From Flavobacteriaceae bacterium (GTDB taxonomy: Bacteria > Bacteroidota > Bacteroidia > Flavobacteriales > Flavobacteriaceae): a stretch of DNA of 64,000 nucleotides. The stretch spans positions 714,321-778,320 of the forward strand of contig CP031964.1 of the NCBI GenBank assembly GCA_003443635.1, read 5' to 3'. Position numbers and translations under genes: made by a program. Numbering within the stretch: the first letter of the stretch is position 1; every line of letters begins with the position of its first letter. The notes beneath the pieces were generated by a model. The model had not been told where the DNA came from. It saw only the letters and a list, made by a program, of their open reading frames with translations, and did no database searches. This document shows positions 45,800-55,657 of this stretch, piece by piece.

Positions 45800-48700
45800 T
45801 TGAATACGACCAATATTACACTAAATAAATTTCTGAAAACCCAAATATTAGTAATTCTACTGCTATTTTTTTATGACTCAGTATTGGGTCAACAAACACC
45901 TCCAAAACAACCAGATTCAACTAAAACAACATTTTCTTTCAGGAATTTAAAACTACCAAACCCAAATAGTGTCGTTACAAAATATACATACGATCCTATT
46001 ACAAATCGCTATATTTATACGGAGAGGGTAGGAAGTTTTAATATAAAATATCCATTAATTTTAACCCCTAAAGAGTATCAGAAATTAGTAGATGCAGAGA
46101 ATTTAAAAAATTATTATAAAGAAAAAATAGATGCTTTTGAAGGTAAAAAAGAAGGAGCTGATGAGCTTCGAAAAAATCTTATTCCGGATTTTTATGTAAA
46201 TTCAGATTTCTTTTCATCAATTTTTGGAAGTGATACTATTTCGATTGCTCCGCAAGGATCTGTAGAATTAGACTTAGGAGTATTGTTTACAAAACAAGAC
46301 AATCCTTCATTTTCTCCAAGAAACCGTAGCAATTTTACATTTGATTTCGATCAACGGATTAATTTAAGTTTACTAGGGCAAGTTGGAACGCGATTACAGG
46401 TAACAGCAAATTTTGATACAGAAGCGACTTTTAATTTTCAAAATTTAGTAAAATTAGAATACACGCCTACCGAAGATGATATCGTAAAAAAGATTGAAGT
46501 AGGTAATGTAAGTTTGCCTTTAAATAGCTCATTAATTACTGGAGCACAAAGCTTATTTGGCGTAAAAACAGAGCTTCAGTTTGGGAAAACAACTATAACA
46601 GGAATTTTTTCGGAACAACGATCAGAAACTAGAAGTGTGGTGGCACAAGGAGGTGGAAGGCTTCAAGAATTTGAGTTTTTTGGATTAGATTACGATGAAA
46701 ACCGTCATTTTTTCTTAGCTCAATACTTTAGAGATAATTACGATGAAGCACTCTTAACATACCCATATATAAATTCACCTATACAGATTACACGTATTGA
46801 AGTATGGGTAACTAATAGAGGTAATCGAACTGATAATATAAGAAATATTGTAGCAATTGAAGATTTGGGAGAGGCGGATCCATCTGCTTCAAAAGTCTCA
46901 ATTCCTTTTGATAACTTAGATCAACCACAGCCTGGATTTCCATTTGGCACATTTTTTAATGTTGGACCCAATACACCTCCAGATAATGGTAATAACGATT
47001 TAGACCCTACAGCTATAGGTACTACTTCGGTTCTTAATGAAAATATAAGAAACATTTCAAATGTTCAAAGTGGTTTTGGTAGTGTAAGTCAATTTGTAAA
47101 TGAAGGATTCGAATATAGTAGATTAGAAAACGCAAGGCAATTAACACAGGCCAATAGAGAATTCACATTAAATACACAATTAGGTTATATTTCTTTGAAT
47201 CAACGTCTTCAAAATGATGAAGTTCTTGCAGTTGCGTATCAATATACAATAGGTGGTCAAGTATTTCAAGTTGGTGAATTTGCTAATGATGGTGTAGATG
47301 CTACTGGAGTAAGTACAGATACAAATACGGGGAATCAAGTTATTGACAATAATGCTTTAGTATTAAAAACACTTAAAAGTTCCATAACAAGTGTAGAAGA
47401 ACCGTTTTGGAACTTAATGATGAAAAATATTTATGACACGGGTGCTTTTAGATTGAGTCAAGAAGACTTTAGCTTAAATATTTTTTATACAGAAACATCT
47501 CCATTAAATTTTATTACTCCAGTTGAAGGAACTACTTTTCCTATATTTGATAATAATACTCCAGACACAAGTGATGATGGATTAATTCAAGAGACCCCAT
47601 TAATTCGCTTATTTAATTTAGATAAGTTAAACTTTAATGGCGATCCACAAGGTCGTGGTGATGGCTTTTTTGATTTTGTACCTGGGATAACAGTAATTAC
47701 AGAAAATGGAAAATTAATATTTACAAATATAGAACCCTTTGGGAGGTATTTATTTGATGTTTTAGATGATGATAATAACCCAAATAATAATGAAGTAGAT
47801 TATGCAACTAGTGATCGATCAGGATTTAATCCTAATCAAGCACTATATGTTTACGATCGACTTTACCAAGAAACAAAAACAGCCGCTTTAGAAGATGGAG
47901 AAAGAAATAAATTTCAAATAAAAGGACGTTATAAATCAGAAGGAGGAGGAGGAATTCCTATAGGATCTTTTAATGTGCCAAGAGGATCTGTTACAGTAAC
48001 TGCTGGAGGGCGAGTATTAGTTGAAGGTATAGATTATACAGTTGATTATATAGGAGGCACGGTACAAATAATAGATCCTGCATTGCAAGCATCAAACGTG
48101 CCAATTCAGATATCTACAGAAGATAATGCTGTTTTTGGACAGCAAACCAAACGATTTGCTGGGTTTAATATTGAACATCAGTTTAATGAGAATTTTGTTC
48201 TTGGAGGAACTTTTATTAACCTTAGTGAACGCCCAATTACACAAAAAGCAAATTTTAATAGCGAACCTATTAATAACACAATTTTTGGTATCAATGGTAA
48301 TTTTTCTACAGAGTTACCTTTTCTAACGCGATTAGTAAATAAACTACCAAATATAGATACAGATGTACCATCACAACTTTCTGCTAGAGGGGAATTTGCT
48401 TATTTATTACCTGGATCCCCAAAAGGAATTGATTTTGAAGGAGAATCTACATCGTTTGTAGATGATTTTGAAGGAACACAAAATGGAATTGATTTACTAT
48501 CGCCATTAGCTTGGACTCTATCGAGTAGACCTAGAGAATTAGGAAGAATATATGCTGAAGGAGGGGAAGATGAAAATGGTGTACAAAACGGATTTGATAG
48601 AGGTCATTTAAATTGGTACTCAGTAGACCCTATTTTTTATAGCAATCAACGCCCTAGTGGAATCTCAGATGATGATGTTTCAGATTTATTTACCAGACGC

Positions 48701-51700
48701 GTATTTATAGATGAACTTTTCCCTCAAGTAGATATTGCTCAGGGACAAACAACAGTAATAAATACATTAGATTTAGCTTTTTACCCAGGAGAGCGAGGTG
48801 CATATAATATGGATCCAGCTGCAACAAATGATATTTTAAATAACCCTACAGATAGTTGGGCAGGTATAACAAGGCAATTGACTTCTACAAATTTTGAACA
48901 ATCTAATGTAGAGTTTATTGAATTCTGGGTACAAGATCCTTTTTTAAATAACCCAAATGGTGCTGGTGGTAAATTAACTTTTAATTTGGGTAATATCTCT
49001 GAAGATATTTTAAAAGATGGTAGAAAACAATATGAAAACGGATTGCCAGAGAATGGAGATATTTCTGGGTTAGTTCCTACAGATTGGGGGTCGGTTGTGC
49101 CACAAGAACAATCTTTAGTATATGCTTTTGCAACAGAAGGACAAGAAAGAGCTAATCAAGATGTTGGATTTGATGGTTATGATGATGTAGAAGAAGCAAC
49201 AGTGTTTCCAGCGTTTAGCGGGCTAGAAGACCCAACGAATGACAATTATGTGTTCTTTTTAAATAGAGATGGTAATATTTTTGAGCGCTATAGAGATTTT
49301 AATGGACTTGAAGGTAATACACCTGATCAATTTTCTAATGAAGATCGTGGATCTACAACACAGCCAGATGTTGAAGATGTGAATAGAGATAATACATTAA
49401 ATACGATAGATAGTTATTTTGAATATGAAGTAGATATCACACCTACTGCACTTGCAGATGAAAATAATGAACTAATAAATGATAGAAGATTAAATGTACC
49501 AGTAACACTTCCTAACGGAAATCAAGCTACCGTAAATTGGTATCAATTTAGAATTCCGTTAACAAGTGCTACAAGGGCAATTGGAGGTATTACAGATTTT
49601 AGATCTATTCGTTTCATCCGGATGTATTTAAATGAATTTTCAGAAAATACAGTACTTCGTTTTGGAACTTTAGATCTAGTAAGAAGTGATTGGAGACGAT
49701 ATAATTTGGCATTAGATGATGAACCAAATAATGATGACGATAATACTATTTTTACCGTAAGTAATATAGGAATACAAGAGAATGATGGACGTTATGTATC
49801 TCCTCCTGGGGTTGAACGAGAAGAGCTTAATAACAATAATAATATTATAAGACAAAATGAAGAATCACTTGTTGTTGAAGTTTGCGATTTAGAAACTAGA
49901 GATTCGAGAGCGGTTTTTAAAAATATAAATGTAGATATGCGTAGATATAAAAGACTACGTATGTTTTTACATGCTGAAAATGGAAGTAAAGGAACAATAA
50001 ATGATGGAGAAGCTATCGGTTTTATACGTATGGGTAATGATTTTACTGAGAATTTTTATCAAATAGAAGTGCCTTTGCAAGTGACGAATGGCAATTCTAA
50101 TATCCCCGAAGTTGTTTGGCCAGATGTAAATGAGATTGACTTACCAATTGAAATACTGGCACAAATAAAAGCTTTAGGAATTTCTAATGGAACTTTAGGA
50201 AATGAAGACCCTACTTTTTATGATGTTGTCGATGATGTCTTAATAGATAATCCAGTTTCAGAGTTTTCACCATATACAGAAGGGCAACAAAGAGTTGCTA
50301 TTAAAGGGAATCCTAGTTTTGGAGATATTCGAACATTAATGCTCGGAATTAAAAATGCAGATCCAGAAAATCTCGATATTTGTACAGAAGTATGGTATAA
50401 CGAATTGCGTTTATCTGAAATTGATAATGAAGGCGGTTGGGCTGCAGTTGCTACAGTAGATGCTAATATTGCAGATTTCTTAACAATTAATGCAACTGGA
50501 AGAAGAAGTACTACCGGATTTGGCTCGATAGAACAAGGACCTAATGAAAGAAGTAGAGAAGATGTACAACAATACGATTTTGTGACTAATGTGAGATTAG
50601 GACAGTTATTACCAAAAAAATGGGGATTAAATATACCTTTTAACTATGCACAAAGTGAAGCATTAATTACTCCAGAATACGATCAGAGATTTAAAGATAT
50701 AAGATTAGACGATCGTTTGCGAGCTGCACAAACCTCTGAAGAAAGAGAAACTATTAGAGAACAATCTGAAGATTATACGAAACGAAAGAGTATTAATTTA
50801 ATTGGTGTTACCAAAAATAGAACAGGAGATAAAACTCCAAGGTTTTACGATGTAGAAAACCTGACGCTTAACTATTCATTTAATGAAACTGAACATAGAG
50901 ATTTTGAAATTGAAAATGCATTAGATCAAAATGTTAGAGTAGGAGGTAATTATAACTTTAACTTTAACCCAATTAAAATAGCACCTTTTAAGGAAAAAGA
51001 TTCTTTATTTACAGGAGAGTATTGGCAACTTTTGAAAGATTTTAATTTTAATTTATTGCCTACAAGCCTTTCTGTAAACTCAGATTTTTCACGACAATTT
51101 AATAGACAAAGATTTAGAGAGATCGATTTAGGTGCGGGGAATATTGGTGTCGATGAATTGTTTAGACGAAACTATCTTTTCGATTTTCAGTATACTGTAA
51201 ATTGGGATATTTCAGATAATTTACGAGCAAACTTTTCTGCTACAAATAATAATATTGTTCGTAATTATTTTATAGATGATAATTTAAGTGGAGAACAAGA
51301 TCCTACCTTAGATGTATGGGATAGTTTTTTTGATATAGGAGACCCAAATAGAAGAGCACAACAATTAGGAATTAATTATCAAATACCTTTAGACAAAATC
51401 CCTGTTTTTGATTTTGTAAATGCTACATATGCTTACACAGGAGATTTTCTTTGGCAAAAAGGATCAGATTTATTTGGCAATATAGAAATAGATGGAGAAA
51501 ATTTTGATTTAGGGAATACTATTTCTAATAATAACACACATAATATAACGGCTGCCTTAGATCTAAAAAAATTATACAAACGTCTTGGTTTAGTAAAAAG
51601 AACTTCAAGGCAATCTAATGTGGCAAGGGGGCCAGTGCCTCCAGGACCAAATGCTGGTAATCAAAAAACAAAGCCAAAAACAAGCAAGCTTTTTAATACT

Positions 51701-53098
51701 GCAGTAGATATTTTAACAAGCGTAAAGCGATTACAAATAAGTTATCAAGAAAGAAATGGAACTTTCCTTCCAGGGTTTTTAGAAACACCTGGGTTTTTAG
51801 GAACGTCAAAACCATCTTTAGGATTTACATTTGGCGGACAAAGAGATATTCGAAATTTAGCTGCGCGAAATGGATTTTTAACAACATTTCAAGATTTCAA
51901 TCAACAGTTTACACAAACGGAAATTAAAGATTTAAATTTTTCAGGAGTTGTAGAGCTTTCAAGAGATCTTAAAATAGATATTAATGGAGGAAGAAGTTAT
52001 GCAAGTAATTTTACCGAAAACTTTAATACCATAGATATAGATAATGATGGTCGAAGTGATCAATTTAATTCATTAATTCAGAACACATTTGGAAACTTTA
52101 ATATATCAACTGTATTAATAAAAACAGCTTTTAATAAAAGTGATGAAAATGGTTCTAAAACGTTTGATGATTTTAGAGCGAATAGATTGCCGATAGCAAG
52201 ACGTTTAGCTCAAAACGCAGGAATTAATCTTTCTGATCCTGCTAACTTTGAAAATGGGGATGTTAATAATTTCCCATTAGGCTTTGGGCGTACAAACCAA
52301 GCGGTATTATTACCAGCATTTTTATCTGCATATTCTGGGAGAGATCCAGAGAAAGTAAAACTAGGAGCCTTTAGAGATATTCCAATCCCTAATTGGAATT
52401 TAAAATATAGCGGATTTACAAAACTAAAATGGTTTAAAAAGAATTTTAAACGTTTCTCAATTACACACGGTTATAATTCTACATATACAATTAATCAATT
52501 TAGATCTAATTTAGATTTTGAAGCAAGAAACCCAAATTTAGATTTTGCATCTCAACCAGCAAATGCAATAGATCAAGCTGGTAATTTTAAAAATGAAACT
52601 CTATTTAGTAATATTAACTTAACAGAAAGTTTTAGTCCATTAATTAGAATAGATTTGGAATTAAAAAATTCTCTTAAGGTTTTAGCAGAGATAAGAAAAG
52701 ATCGTTTACTATCTTTGAGCTTTGATAATAATTTGTTAACCGAAGTACAAACAGACGAGTTTACTTTAGGTTTAGGATATAGAATTAAAGATGTTAGAAT
52801 TAGATCACAATACGCTAATAATGCTAGTAAAATCATAAAAAGTGATTTAAACATGAAAGCAGATATATCTATAAGGGACAATAAAACAATAATCAGATTT
52901 TTAGATTTAGAAAATAATCAAGTAACAACAGGACAAACAATATGGAGCCTTAAATATTCTGCAGATTATGCATTTAGCAAAAATCTAACCGGAATATTCT
53001 TTTTTGATTATCAATTCTCAGAATTTGCTATATCTACAGCGTTTCCGCAAACGACTGTACGTTCAGGAGTAACATTGAGATATAACTTTGGAAACTAA
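45800..53098 (+). CDS. sprA: SprA, outer-membrane translocon of the type IX secretion system
   Basis: 2432 residues. Start is TTG at 45800; it gives a signal peptide (ILVILLLFFYDSVLGQ) and no ATG fits. Long beta-strand-rich barrel protein with two SprA N-terminal-type domains (e.g. SVELDLGVLFTKQDNPSF, FNFQNLVKLEYTPTEDDIVKKIEVG). SprA forms a very large single-chain barrel that lets folded T9SS cargo cross the outer membrane and is needed for gliding. Cargo is encoded in this window at 19280. Co-transcription with ruvA is likely from the 5-nt gap. Confidence 0.94.
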   Translation: MNTTNITLNKFLKTQILVILLLFFYDSVLGQQTPPKQPDSTKTTFSFRNLKLPNPNSVVTKYTYDPITNRYIYTERVGSFNIKYPLILTPKEYQKLVDAENLKNYYKEKIDAFEGKKEGADELRKNLIPDFYVNSDFFSSIFGSDTISIAPQGSVELDLGVLFTKQDNPSFSPRNRSNFTFDFDQRINLSLLGQVGTRLQVTANFDTEATFNFQNLVKLEYTPTEDDIVKKIEVGNVSLPLNSSLITGAQSLFGVKTELQFGKTTITGIFSEQRSETRSVVAQGGGRLQEFEFFGLDYDENRHFFLAQYFRDNYDEALLTYPYINSPIQITRIEVWVTNRGNRTDNIRNIVAIEDLGEADPSASKVSIPFDNLDQPQPGFPFGTFFNVGPNTPPDNGNNDLDPTAIGTTSVLNENIRNISNVQSGFGSVSQFVNEGFEYSRLENARQLTQANREFTLNTQLGYISLNQRLQNDEVLAVAYQYTIGGQVFQVGEFANDGVDATGVSTDTNTGNQVIDNNALVLKTLKSSITSVEEPFWNLMMKNIYDTGAFRLSQEDFSLNIFYTETSPLNFITPVEGTTFPIFDNNTPDTSDDGLIQETPLIRLFNLDKLNFNGDPQGRGDGFFDFVPGITVITENGKLIFTNIEPFGRYLFDVLDDDNNPNNNEVDYATSDRSGFNPNQALYVYDRLYQETKTAALEDGERNKFQIKGRYKSEGGGGIPIGSFNVPRGSVTVTAGGRVLVEGIDYTVDYIGGTVQIIDPALQASNVPIQISTEDNAVFGQQTKRFAGFNIEHQFNENFVLGGTFINLSERPITQKANFNSEPINNTIFGINGNFSTELPFLTRLVNKLPNIDTDVPSQLSARGEFAYLLPGSPKGIDFEGESTSFVDDFEGTQNGIDLLSPLAWTLSSRPRELGRIYAEGGEDENGVQNGFDRGHLNWYSVDPIFYSNQRPSGISDDDVSDLFTRRVFIDELFPQVDIAQGQTTVINTLDLAFYPGERGAYNMDPAATNDILNNPTDSWAGITRQLTSTNFEQSNVEFIEFWVQDPFLNNPNGAGGKLTFNLGNISEDILKDGRKQYENGLPENGDISGLVPTDWGSVVPQEQSLVYAFATEGQERANQDVGFDGYDDVEEATVFPAFSGLEDPTNDNYVFFLNRDGNIFERYRDFNGLEGNTPDQFSNEDRGSTTQPDVEDVNRDNTLNTIDSYFEYEVDITPTALADENNELINDRRLNVPVTLPNGNQATVNWYQFRIPLTSATRAIGGITDFRSIRFIRMYLNEFSENTVLRFGTLDLVRSDWRRYNLALDDEPNNDDDNTIFTVSNIGIQENDGRYVSPPGVEREELNNNNNIIRQNEESLVVEVCDLETRDSRAVFKNINVDMRRYKRLRMFLHAENGSKGTINDGEAIGFIRMGNDFTENFYQIEVPLQVTNGNSNIPEVVWPDVNEIDLPIEILAQIKALGISNGTLGNEDPTFYDVVDDVLIDNPVSEFSPYTEGQQRVAIKGNPSFGDIRTLMLGIKNADPENLDICTEVWYNELRLSEIDNEGGWAAVATVDANIADFLTINATGRRSTTGFGSIEQGPNERSREDVQQYDFVTNVRLGQLLPKKWGLNIPFNYAQSEALITPEYDQRFKDIRLDDRLRAAQTSEERETIREQSEDYTKRKSINLIGVTKNRTGDKTPRFYDVENLTLNYSFNETEHRDFEIENALDQNVRVGGNYNFNFNPIKIAPFKEKDSLFTGEYWQLLKDFNFNLLPTSLSVNSDFSRQFNRQRFREIDLGAGNIGVDELFRRNYLFDFQYTVNWDISDNLRANFSATNNNIVRNYFIDDNLSGEQDPTLDVWDSFFDIGDPNRRAQQLGINYQIPLDKIPVFDFVNATYAYTGDFLWQKGSDLFGNIEIDGENFDLGNTISNNNTHNITAALDLKKLYKRLGLVKRTSRQSNVARGPVPPGPNAGNQKTKPKTSKLFNTAVDILTSVKRLQISYQERNGTFLPGFLETPGFLGTSKPSLGFTFGGQRDIRNLAARNGFLTTFQDFNQQFTQTEIKDLNFSGVVELSRDLKIDINGGRSYASNFTENFNTIDIDNDGRSDQFNSLIQNTFGNFNISTVLIKTAFNKSDENGSKTFDDFRANRLPIARRLAQNAGINLSDPANFENGDVNNFPLGFGRTNQAVLLPAFLSAYSGRDPEKVKLGAFRDIPIPNWNLKYSGFTKLKWFKKNFKRFSITHGYNSTYTINQFRSNLDFEARNPNLDFASQPANAIDQAGNFKNETLFSNINLTESFSPLIRIDLELKNSLKVLAEIRKDRLLSLSFDNNLLTEVQTDEFTLGLGYRIKDVRIRSQYANNASKIIKSDLNMKADISIRDNKTIIRFLDLENNQVTTGQTIWSLKYSADYAFSKNLTGIFFFDYQFSEFAISTAFPQTTVRSGVTLRYNFGN

Positions 53099-53128
53099 AA
53101 TAAAATTAATATAAAACAAGATTACATT

Positions 53129-53509
53129 ATGAACATTCCATCAGATTTAAAATACACTAAAGACCACGAATGGGTAAAAGTTGAAGGAGATACGGTTACT
53201 GTTGGTATAACAGATTTCGCTCAAAGTGAATTGGGTGATATTGTTTATGTTGAGGTTGAAACTTTAGATGAAACTTTAGCTGCCGATGAAGTTTTTGGTA
53301 CAGTAGAAGCTGTTAAAACAGTTTCTGATTTATTTTTACCAGTTTCTGGCGAAATTATTGCATTTAATGAAAGTTTAGAAGACGAACCAGAAAAAGTAAA
53401 TAGTGATCCTTATGGAGAAGGTTGGATGATTAAAATAAAATTCTCTGACGCCGATCAATTAGAAAATTTAATGTCTGACGAAGATTATAAATCTTTAATA
53501 GGTGCGTAA
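53129..53509 (+). CDS. gcvH: Glycine cleavage system H protein
   Basis: 126 residues. Lipoyl-type domain with the modified lysine at Lys63 in TVEAVKTVSD, and the conserved opening YTKDHEWV and ending region DPYGEGWMIKI. It carries the aminomethyl group between P and T proteins of the glycine cleavage system. P and T genes are not here. 30 nt after sprA; the next gene overlaps its stop codon. Confidence 0.95.
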   Translation: MNIPSDLKYTKDHEWVKVEGDTVTVGITDFAQSELGDIVYVEVETLDETLAADEVFGTVEAVKTVSDLFLPVSGEIIAFNESLEDEPEKVNSDPYGEGWMIKIKFSDADQLENLMSDEDYKSLIGA

Positions 53510-53852
53510 AAAATGGCTGTTATTAATAGCTGTTTTTTATACTATAATTTTAGGAGTTTGTAGCATTATTAGAGTTGATGTTCCCGATTTAGGAACAAAT
53601 AACAAAGATAAAATATTGCATTTTCTTGCTTATGGATTATTAACTTTATTATGGTATTGTGCGCTATTAAAAATATTTAAAGTAAATAAATTAATTTTAA
53701 TTGTCATTGGATCAGTAATTTATGGTATAATTATTGAGGTCTTACAAGGAGTGCTTACAACATTTAGAGATCCTAATATTATGGATATTTTTGCAAATAT
53801 TCTTGGAATTGTTGTAATGTCAATAATTATAATTATTAAAAATAAGCGTTAA
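53502..53852 (+). CDS. VanZ-like small membrane protein
   Basis: 116 residues, four transmembrane helices (about 5-22, 37-56, 62-82, 90-110). VanZ-like marks: DKILHFLAYGLLTLLWY and EVLQGVLTTFRDPNIMDIFANILGI. Start GTG at 53502 overlaps the gcvH stop by 8 nt, indicating translational coupling. The molecular role of this family is not known to me. Confidence 0.8.
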   Translation: MRKKWLLLIAVFYTIILGVCSIIRVDVPDLGTNNKDKILHFLAYGLLTLLWYCALLKIFKVNKLILIVIGSVIYGIIIEVLQGVLTTFRDPNIMDIFANILGIVVMSIIIIIKNKR

Positions 53853-53920
53853 AAAATTATAAATTTTTGCTTATTAAGTAAATTAATAGTTATTTTACCA
53901 ATCTTGAAAATACAATAATT

Positions 53921-54640
53921 ATGGAACAAAAGAAAAGTCAAAAAGCAGATGTAAGCAGAAATGGTTCAGTTTATTTTGCGGTAGGTCTTGCATTAATGCT
54001 GTTAGTAACTAATTATACAATCAATTATAAAACTTACGATAAGTCTGATATAGATATAGGGTTGTTAAACTTAGAAGAAGAATTAGAGGAAGAAGTTCCG
54101 TTAACTGAACAAATTGTAACCCCTCCCCCTCCACCTCCACCTCCTGCAGCTCCAGAAGTTATTGAAGTAGTAGAAGATGAAGAAGAAATTGAAGAGACTG
54201 TAATTGAATCTACAGAAACAGATCAAGAAGAAGAGATTGTAGAAGTAGAAGAAATAGAGGTAGAAGAAGAAGAAGAAATTACTGAAGTAGCTTTTGCTGT
54301 TATCGAAAATGTTCCAGTTTTTCCAGGATGTGAAAGAGGGAATAATGATAAAAAGAAGAAGTGTATGTCTGATAAGATTACAAAATTTGTGCAAAAAAAC
54401 TTTAACACAGAACTTGCAGGAGATTTAGGATTATCAGGAAGACAAAAAATACAAGTATTTTTCAAAATAGATCAAACCGGTAATGTAGTTGGAGTTCAGT
54501 CTAGAGCGCCTCACCCAAGACTTGGAAAAGAAGCTGCTCGTGTGATTAATAAATTACCAAAAATGAAACCAGGGAGACAAAGAGGAAAAGCAGTTATTGT
54601 ACCTTATGCATTACCAATTGTATTCCAAGTACAAGATTAA
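53921..54640 (+). CDS. TonB-like energy transducer, first copy
   Basis: 239 residues. One N-terminal transmembrane helix (about 16-36), a proline run PPPPPPPPAAP (about 69-79), a very acidic linker (about 85-122), and a C-terminal TonB-like domain (FFKIDQTGNVVGVQSRAPHPRLGKEA). The segment before it has a two-cysteine motif (VFPGCERGNNDKKKKC) shared with the next two genes. TonB proteins couple proton motive force to outer-membrane transport. Own terminator at 54668. Confidence 0.85.
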   Translation: MEQKKSQKADVSRNGSVYFAVGLALMLLVTNYTINYKTYDKSDIDIGLLNLEEELEEEVPLTEQIVTPPPPPPPPAAPEVIEVVEDEEEIEETVIESTETDQEEEIVEVEEIEVEEEEEITEVAFAVIENVPVFPGCERGNNDKKKKCMSDKITKFVQKNFNTELAGDLGLSGRQKIQVFFKIDQTGNVVGVQSRAPHPRLGKEAARVINKLPKMKPGRQRGKAVIVPYALPIVFQVQD

Positions 54641-54667
54641 ATAAGCTATCAATTTTTACATAATATT

Positions 54668-54703
54668 AAATCCCGTTACAAATTTTGTAACGGGATTTTT
54701 TTT
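54668..54703 (+). terminator. Terminator after the first TonB-like gene
   Basis: Stem AAATCCCGTTACAAA / TTTGTAACGGGATTT (54668-54682, 54684-54698) and a T8 run. Confidence 0.88.
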
Positions 54704-54756
54704 GGTATGCTTATTGTGATTTATCATAATTATTAACATTTTAAAACAAAATAATT

Positions 54757-55548
54757 ATGAATTTTTTTAAAAAAAATCACAAACTCGTTGATCAGAACGA
54801 GAAGAGTGAAAAAAAGCCACACAAGCATGATGCTAATTTACAAAAAAACACAATGCTTTACTTTCAAGTTGGGTTAATACTATGCTTATTAACAAGCTAT
54901 GAGTTATTAGAATTACAATTTAAAACTTCAAAAACCTCAATAAATGATGATCTTGCTTATGAAGACACTACAAGCTTTATTGAATCACCTACATTTAAAA
55001 TTGAACAAGTAAAAGAGCCTGATCCAGAACCTGTTCAAAAAAAAATAATTACAAGTGTAATTAAAGAGGTGCCAGATGATACTACTATTAAAGATAACTT
55101 AAATGATATTATTACAGAACCTGAGCCAACTTTAGAGCCAGGTATAGATCCAGGAGATATATTTATAGAAGATATTCCAGAAGATATTCCAGTTCCAGTA
55201 AATTTTGTGCAAAATGTTCCAATTTATCCTGGATGTGAGAGACATTCTTCTAATGATAAGCGAAAAAAATGCATGTCGGATAAAATCACAAAACTAGTGT
55301 CTAAAAAATTTAATAATGAAATAGCAGGAGAGTTAGGGCTAAATGGAAAGCAGCGAATTCAGGTACAATTTAAAATTGATAAATCAGGAAACGTAACAGA
55401 TATTAAAGCTAGAGCTGCACATCCTGGATTGGAAAGAGAAGCTATTAAAGTGGTTAATAAAATACCTCATATGATCCCTGGAAAACAAAACGATAAAAAC
55501 GTGGGGGTAATTTATAATTTGCCTATAACGTTACAAGTGCAAAATTAA
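54757..55548 (+). CDS. TonB-like energy transducer, second copy
   Basis: 263 residues, paralogue of the preceding gene: N-terminal helix (about 33-52), Pro/Asp/Glu-rich linker without a pure proline run, and a C-terminal TonB-like domain (RIQVQFKIDKSGNVTDIKARAAHPGLEREA) with the same two-cysteine motif (IYPGCERHSSNDKRKKC). The tandem arrangement with separate terminators suggests different expression levels. Confidence 0.83.
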   Translation: MNFFKKNHKLVDQNEKSEKKPHKHDANLQKNTMLYFQVGLILCLLTSYELLELQFKTSKTSINDDLAYEDTTSFIESPTFKIEQVKEPDPEPVQKKIITSVIKEVPDDTTIKDNLNDIITEPEPTLEPGIDPGDIFIEDIPEDIPVPVNFVQNVPIYPGCERHSSNDKRKKCMSDKITKLVSKKFNNEIAGELGLNGKQRIQVQFKIDKSGNVTDIKARAAHPGLEREAIKVVNKIPHMIPGKQNDKNVGVIYNLPITLQVQN

Positions 55549-55568
55549 ATATACCGTATTATATATTT

Positions 55569-55600
55569 AACCGTTATCATTAATATGATAACGGTTTTTT
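55569..55600 (+). terminator. Terminator after the second TonB-like gene
   Basis: AACCGTTATCAT / ATGATAACGGTT (55569-55580, 55585-55596) followed by T-run. Confidence 0.87.
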
Positions 55601-55657
55601 ATTAACCAAAACTTAAAAAATAGTATCTTTCAGCTGTATAAATAGTTTCAATAATTA